Source: an uncultured Bacteroidota bacterium | GTDB taxonomy: Bacteria > Bacteroidota > Bacteroidia > Chitinophagales > Saprospiraceae | Direction: 5' to 3' | Assembly (NCBI GenBank): GCA_937926185.1 | Contig: CALEYM010000128.1 | Location: 1 to 7,936 of the forward strand | DNA: 7,936 nucleotides | Shown here: positions 6,356-7,936 of the stretch, one piece after another | How positions within the stretch are numbered: the stretch's first letter is position 1 | Layout: the number at the start of each line of letters is the position of its first letter | Notes under the pieces: model-generated | Told to the model about the DNA's origin: nothing | What the model saw: only the letters and a program-made list of their open reading frames with translations | Databases searched by the model: none | Made by a program: the position numbers and the translations under genes

Positions 6356-6417
6356 TTGCCGCAAATTTTGCGGCAAATATACGGGTTATTCGCCGCAAAA
6401 GGGAGATTTGCCGCATG
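6354..6417. promoter_or_regulatory. Palindrome array TTTGCSGCAAA at the fic start (probable operator)
   Basis: Four copies of the 11-base palindrome TTTGC-S-GCAAA lie over the fic start and promoter. They are TTTGCCGCAAA at 6355-6365 (perfect), TTTGCGGCAAA at 6367-6377 (perfect), TTCGCCGCAAA at 6389-6399 (one mismatch) and TTTGCCGCATG at 6407-6417 (two mismatches). Centres are 12, 22 and 18 bases apart. The first two also form a larger inverted repeat with 12-base arms (6354-6365 and 6367-6378) around a single base. The first copy touches the ATG of fic (6353-6355 on the + strand) and the second overlaps a perfect -7 box. Position and symmetry suggest a repressor-binding array controlling fic. 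The protein that binds it is unknown; a C-terminal winged helix of the Fic family is a candidate, but it is missing here. Confidence 0.7.
6374..6381 (-). promoter_or_regulatory. Bacteroidota-type -7 box for fic
   Basis: On the minus strand this reads TATATTTG, a perfect TAnnTTTG box of the Bacteroidota primary sigma factor. The closest upstream TTTG is only 14 bases away, shorter than the usual -33/-7 spacing, so the -33 element is weak or absent. Transcription would begin about 10-15 bases before the ATG at 6355, inside the palindromic array, so a bound repressor would block it directly. Confidence 0.45.
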
Positions 6418-6502
6418 AAGTGCGGGGAATGGGGTGGTTTTTCGCTGCAGTGGGAATCCTAAATCATCAACATCAAGGGGGCTGGGAATTCAAATCTACC
6501 GC

Positions 6503-6700
6503 TTAACCCACTTCATGGCTCGCGTAGTTCAGTTCAAAATCCAGGCGCTGAATGCCGGGAATCCCGCCCAGGCGCCCGGATAAGTACCACTTTTCGTAGG
6601 GCGCGCCTTTGAGGATACCGGTAATATCGGATAGCGAATACAACTCCGAAGCGCCCGCTTTATCTTTTTCGACGATCCACGTCCATACAAGCGTAATCTT
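6503..6700 (-). pseudogene. Start-less 3' coding remnant directly after the HNH stop
   Basis: Reading on the minus strand from the codon right after the HNH gene's TAA, the same frame stays open for 65 codons and ends at TAA (6503-6505). The peptide looks protein-like: 'VWTWIVEKDKAGASELYSL', then 'SDITGILKGAPYEKWYLSG', 'RLGGIPGIQRLDFELNY', ending ASHEVG. It has no ATG, GTG or TTG near its beginning. I counted 38 G+C in the 60 bases at 6541-6600, close to the rest of the window but above the neighbouring HNH gene. The simplest reading is the tail of an older gene whose front was removed when the HNH gene arrived. A C-terminal extension of the HNH protein cut off by a stop codon is the alternative. 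I do not recognise the family. Confidence 0.5.
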
Positions 6701-7660
6701 TTAAAAGCCCCACTGCTTCCTGTGCAAACGAACCAACTCAAGCTCCGGACGAAGATATGGTCGTGCAGGTAATCGAATGGGATACCCAGTGAGGCGTCGC
6801 AGGCTGTAGGCAGTATCTGTTTCCTTTAAGTTTTTATTGACCAGTACCCGGTACTCATCCGAAAGTGCTATCAGACCGGAATCAAATGCCGCATGCAGGT
6901 TTTTGCATAGCGCCAGGCCGTTGGTGGGATGGTCGATACCGGATTTCGCGTGATCCTGGATATGACAGGCATCCACCAAGGGGTGCCACATTTCTTTTTG
7001 GGCCCGGAGTCCGGAAATGCAGCAGGTATGGTCATATAAGCCGAGCACGTTTTCCCGAAACTTCCAGTGGCGGACAAACCCTTCAAATTGAACAAATTGT
7101 AGCCGGCTGACATATTTTGGAGTACGTTCCTCAACACCTATTAGTGCCTCTTTCTCGGCAATGAGTTCCGCTTGCCCCTGAGAAGCCCAATAGTGATACT
7201 TCGTATTCGGGAAATAAGTATCCAGAATGACCATACGCACGATTTCGCGCACTTCGGACGAGGCCAACAAGGTTGTGTACTCCTCGTTGAAACGGCTCCA
7301 CAAACCATCGGCAGCCGCGCCTTTAAGAGTGTTGTATTTTTTATCGACCGGCCGGTTTGATCTGGTGTATACCGTCCAAAAACGCTCATTTGGTAAATAC
7401 AGCACCGGTTGAAAAAAATCGCCGGTTTTTGCCTCCGGGATCAGTTTACCCCACGTTTCATTGAACCGGTCATACAAGGTTTCGTCAATGGGAATAAATT
7501 CAGGCTTTGCCCTCCCGCTGTCCTCCAACACATCCATTAGGGCCAGCAACATTACCGGTTTGTGCAAGGCCTTGCCACTGGATACACCACCTTGTTTGAG
7601 ATGAGTGAGTTGGGTGACCAGGTTTTGGAGAGGTGTGTTGGTGAGGAAGGTTGGAAACAT
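6701..7660 (-). CDS. HNH endonuclease with sulfur-binding-domain-like N-terminus (putative type IV-like restriction enzyme)
   Basis: This is a 319-residue cytosolic nuclease. The C-terminal HNH (HNH_2-type) fold covers about 200-262: 'FRENVLGLYDHTCCISG' (201-217), 'LVDACHIQDHAKSGIDHPTN' (228-247) and 'GLALCKNLHAAFDSGLIALS' (248-267). The likely catalytic/metal residues are H233, N247 and H256, with C213/C214 and C252 as possible structural cysteines. The N-terminal half has ALHKPVMLLALMDVLE (31-46) and FFQPVLYLPNERFWTVY (82-98). These resemble the (P)HKPLLLLxAL and PFxxLxxxGxW stretches of the sulfur-binding domain in ScoMcrA-like enzymes that cut phosphorothioated DNA. That suggests restriction of modified foreign DNA, but the resemblance is by eye. 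The ATG at 7660 precedes a normal N-terminus. No methylase or dnd gene is present. G+C is lower than in the neighbours (117 of 240 bases in four sampled lines), consistent with horizontal acquisition. Confidence 0.85.
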   Translation of the reverse strand: MFPTFLTNTPLQNLVTQLTHLKQGGVSSGKALHKPVMLLALMDVLEDSGRAKPEFIPIDETLYDRFNETWGKLIPEAKTGDFFQPVLYLPNERFWTVYTRSNRPVDKKYNTLKGAAADGLWSRFNEEYTTLLASSEVREIVRMVILDTYFPNTKYHYWASQGQAELIAEKEALIGVEERTPKYVSRLQFVQFEGFVRHWKFRENVLGLYDHTCCISGLRAQKEMWHPLVDACHIQDHAKSGIDHPTNGLALCKNLHAAFDSGLIALSDEYRVLVNKNLKETDTAYSLRRLTGYPIRLPARPYLRPELELVRLHRKQWGF

Positions 7661-7936
7661 AATACAAATGGGCCTTTTTTGATGGAGCGTGGGCCACTTA
7701 CTTTTGGCGATTATTTATTAAAATCGACTTTGCAAATATCACCTCTCTGGTAGAAAGATCGTTAGAGAAGTTTTAATATTTTTCTTTGCTAATTCTATGG
7801 ATTATTTTTCAATTTTGCATAAAAACTGGCCCCAATTTTGGAATAATCAATTTGAATGCGCAGTGATCTATGGACACGGGAAGAGATGCTTCTCACTTTG
7901 CATCTCTATTTTAGATTGCCGTTCGGGCGGATGCAC
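7661..7936. other. AT-rich non-coding flank upstream of the HNH gene
   Basis: I see no convincing gene in these 276 bases: all frames on both strands are broken by stops. The stretch 7700-7860 is strongly AT-rich and should contain the HNH promoter. The best minus-strand -7 candidate is GATATTTG (7733-7740 on the + strand), one mismatch from TAnnTTTG, with no well-spaced -33 element. The last 25-30 bases become GC-rich again, which may mark another gene beyond the edge. Confidence 0.5.
7882..7907. terminator. Small hairpin, possibly the terminator of an off-window gene
   Basis: AGAGATGC (7882-7889) and GCATCTCT (7900-7907) form a perfect 8-base stem with a 10-base loop. On the + strand it is followed by ATTTTAG, only a weak T-run. 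On the minus strand it could follow the end of a gene entering from the right edge. There is no strong U-tract either way, so this is a tentative call. Confidence 0.3.

Noticed and set aside
6356..6376. TTG start at 6376 giving Fic seven extra residues
   Set aside because: The extra residues are encoded by the palindromic operator and the family normally begins at the ATG-encoded MPYIRQLYDW.
6354..6417. Spaced repeats at the fic promoter as a CRISPR array
   Set aside because: The units are 11-base palindromes at uneven distances of 12-22 bases with no spacers of uniform length and no cas genes.
6529..6741. 70-codon minus-strand frame starting with ATG across the HNH 3' end
   Set aside because: It is rich in R, S and G and out of phase with both the HNH protein and the more protein-like 6503-6700 frame, so it is a shadow.
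1..7936. Search by eye for tRNA or rRNA genes, insertion-sequence ends and transposases
   Set aside because: No cloverleaf with a TTCRANY arm, no rRNA-like stretch and no transposase or terminal inverted repeats were seen.

Overview
The window most likely comes from a Bacteroidota chromosome, perhaps of the Saprospiria/Chitinophagia type. This rests on three things: a perfect TAnnTTTG-type promoter box in front of the fic gene, a single 'planctomycete cytochrome' PSCyt/DUF1549/DUF1553 protein of a kind also common in Bacteroidota, and a DUF4172-type Fic protein. No rRNA or other marker gene is present, so the assignment is an inference. Most of the window is GC-rich. The right end (HNH gene and the AT-rich flank beyond it) is visibly poorer in GC.

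Layout. A GNAT acetyltransferase (74-586, +) converges on a membrane-anchored PSCyt1-DUF1549-DUF1553 protein with two CxxCH haem motifs (607-3003, -). A short AT-rich divergent region with an ArsR-type inverted repeat (3057-3097) follows. It controls a compact three-gene + strand operon: an ArsR-rhodanese fusion (3110-3748), a 12-TM MFS transporter (from 3748, sharing one base with the previous stop) and an OsmC-family peroxiredoxin (4979-5368). The MFS and OsmC frames overlap out of phase for 149 bases, which is unusual.

The operon runs tail-to-tail, with a 21-base overlap, into a Fic AMP-transferase gene (5348-6355, -). The Fic protein has an intact catalytic motif and an N-terminal inhibitory motif, but appears to lack the C-terminal winged helix normal for its family. 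Its start codon and promoter box lie in an array of TTTGCSGCAAA palindromes (6354-6417) that looks like an operator. Next come a start-less, GC-rich coding remnant (6503-6700, -) and, in the same frame just upstream of it, an HNH endonuclease (6701-7660, -). The HNH protein's N-terminal half resembles the sulfur-binding domain of phosphorothioate-dependent (type IV-like) restriction enzymes. The last 276 bases are AT-rich and hold only a small hairpin.

How the genes may work together. The central operon reads as a thiol/sulfane-sulfur or peroxide stress module: the repressor's only cysteines are in its rhodanese catalytic loop, and it is followed by an exporter-type MFS and a thiol peroxidase. 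The right part (Fic, remnant, HNH) looks like accessory DNA with remodelled gene ends. I found no complete new multi-gene defence system. The strongest leads are the fic palindrome array combined with the truncated Fic, the single-polypeptide ArsR-rhodanese sensor, and the MFS/OsmC overprint.
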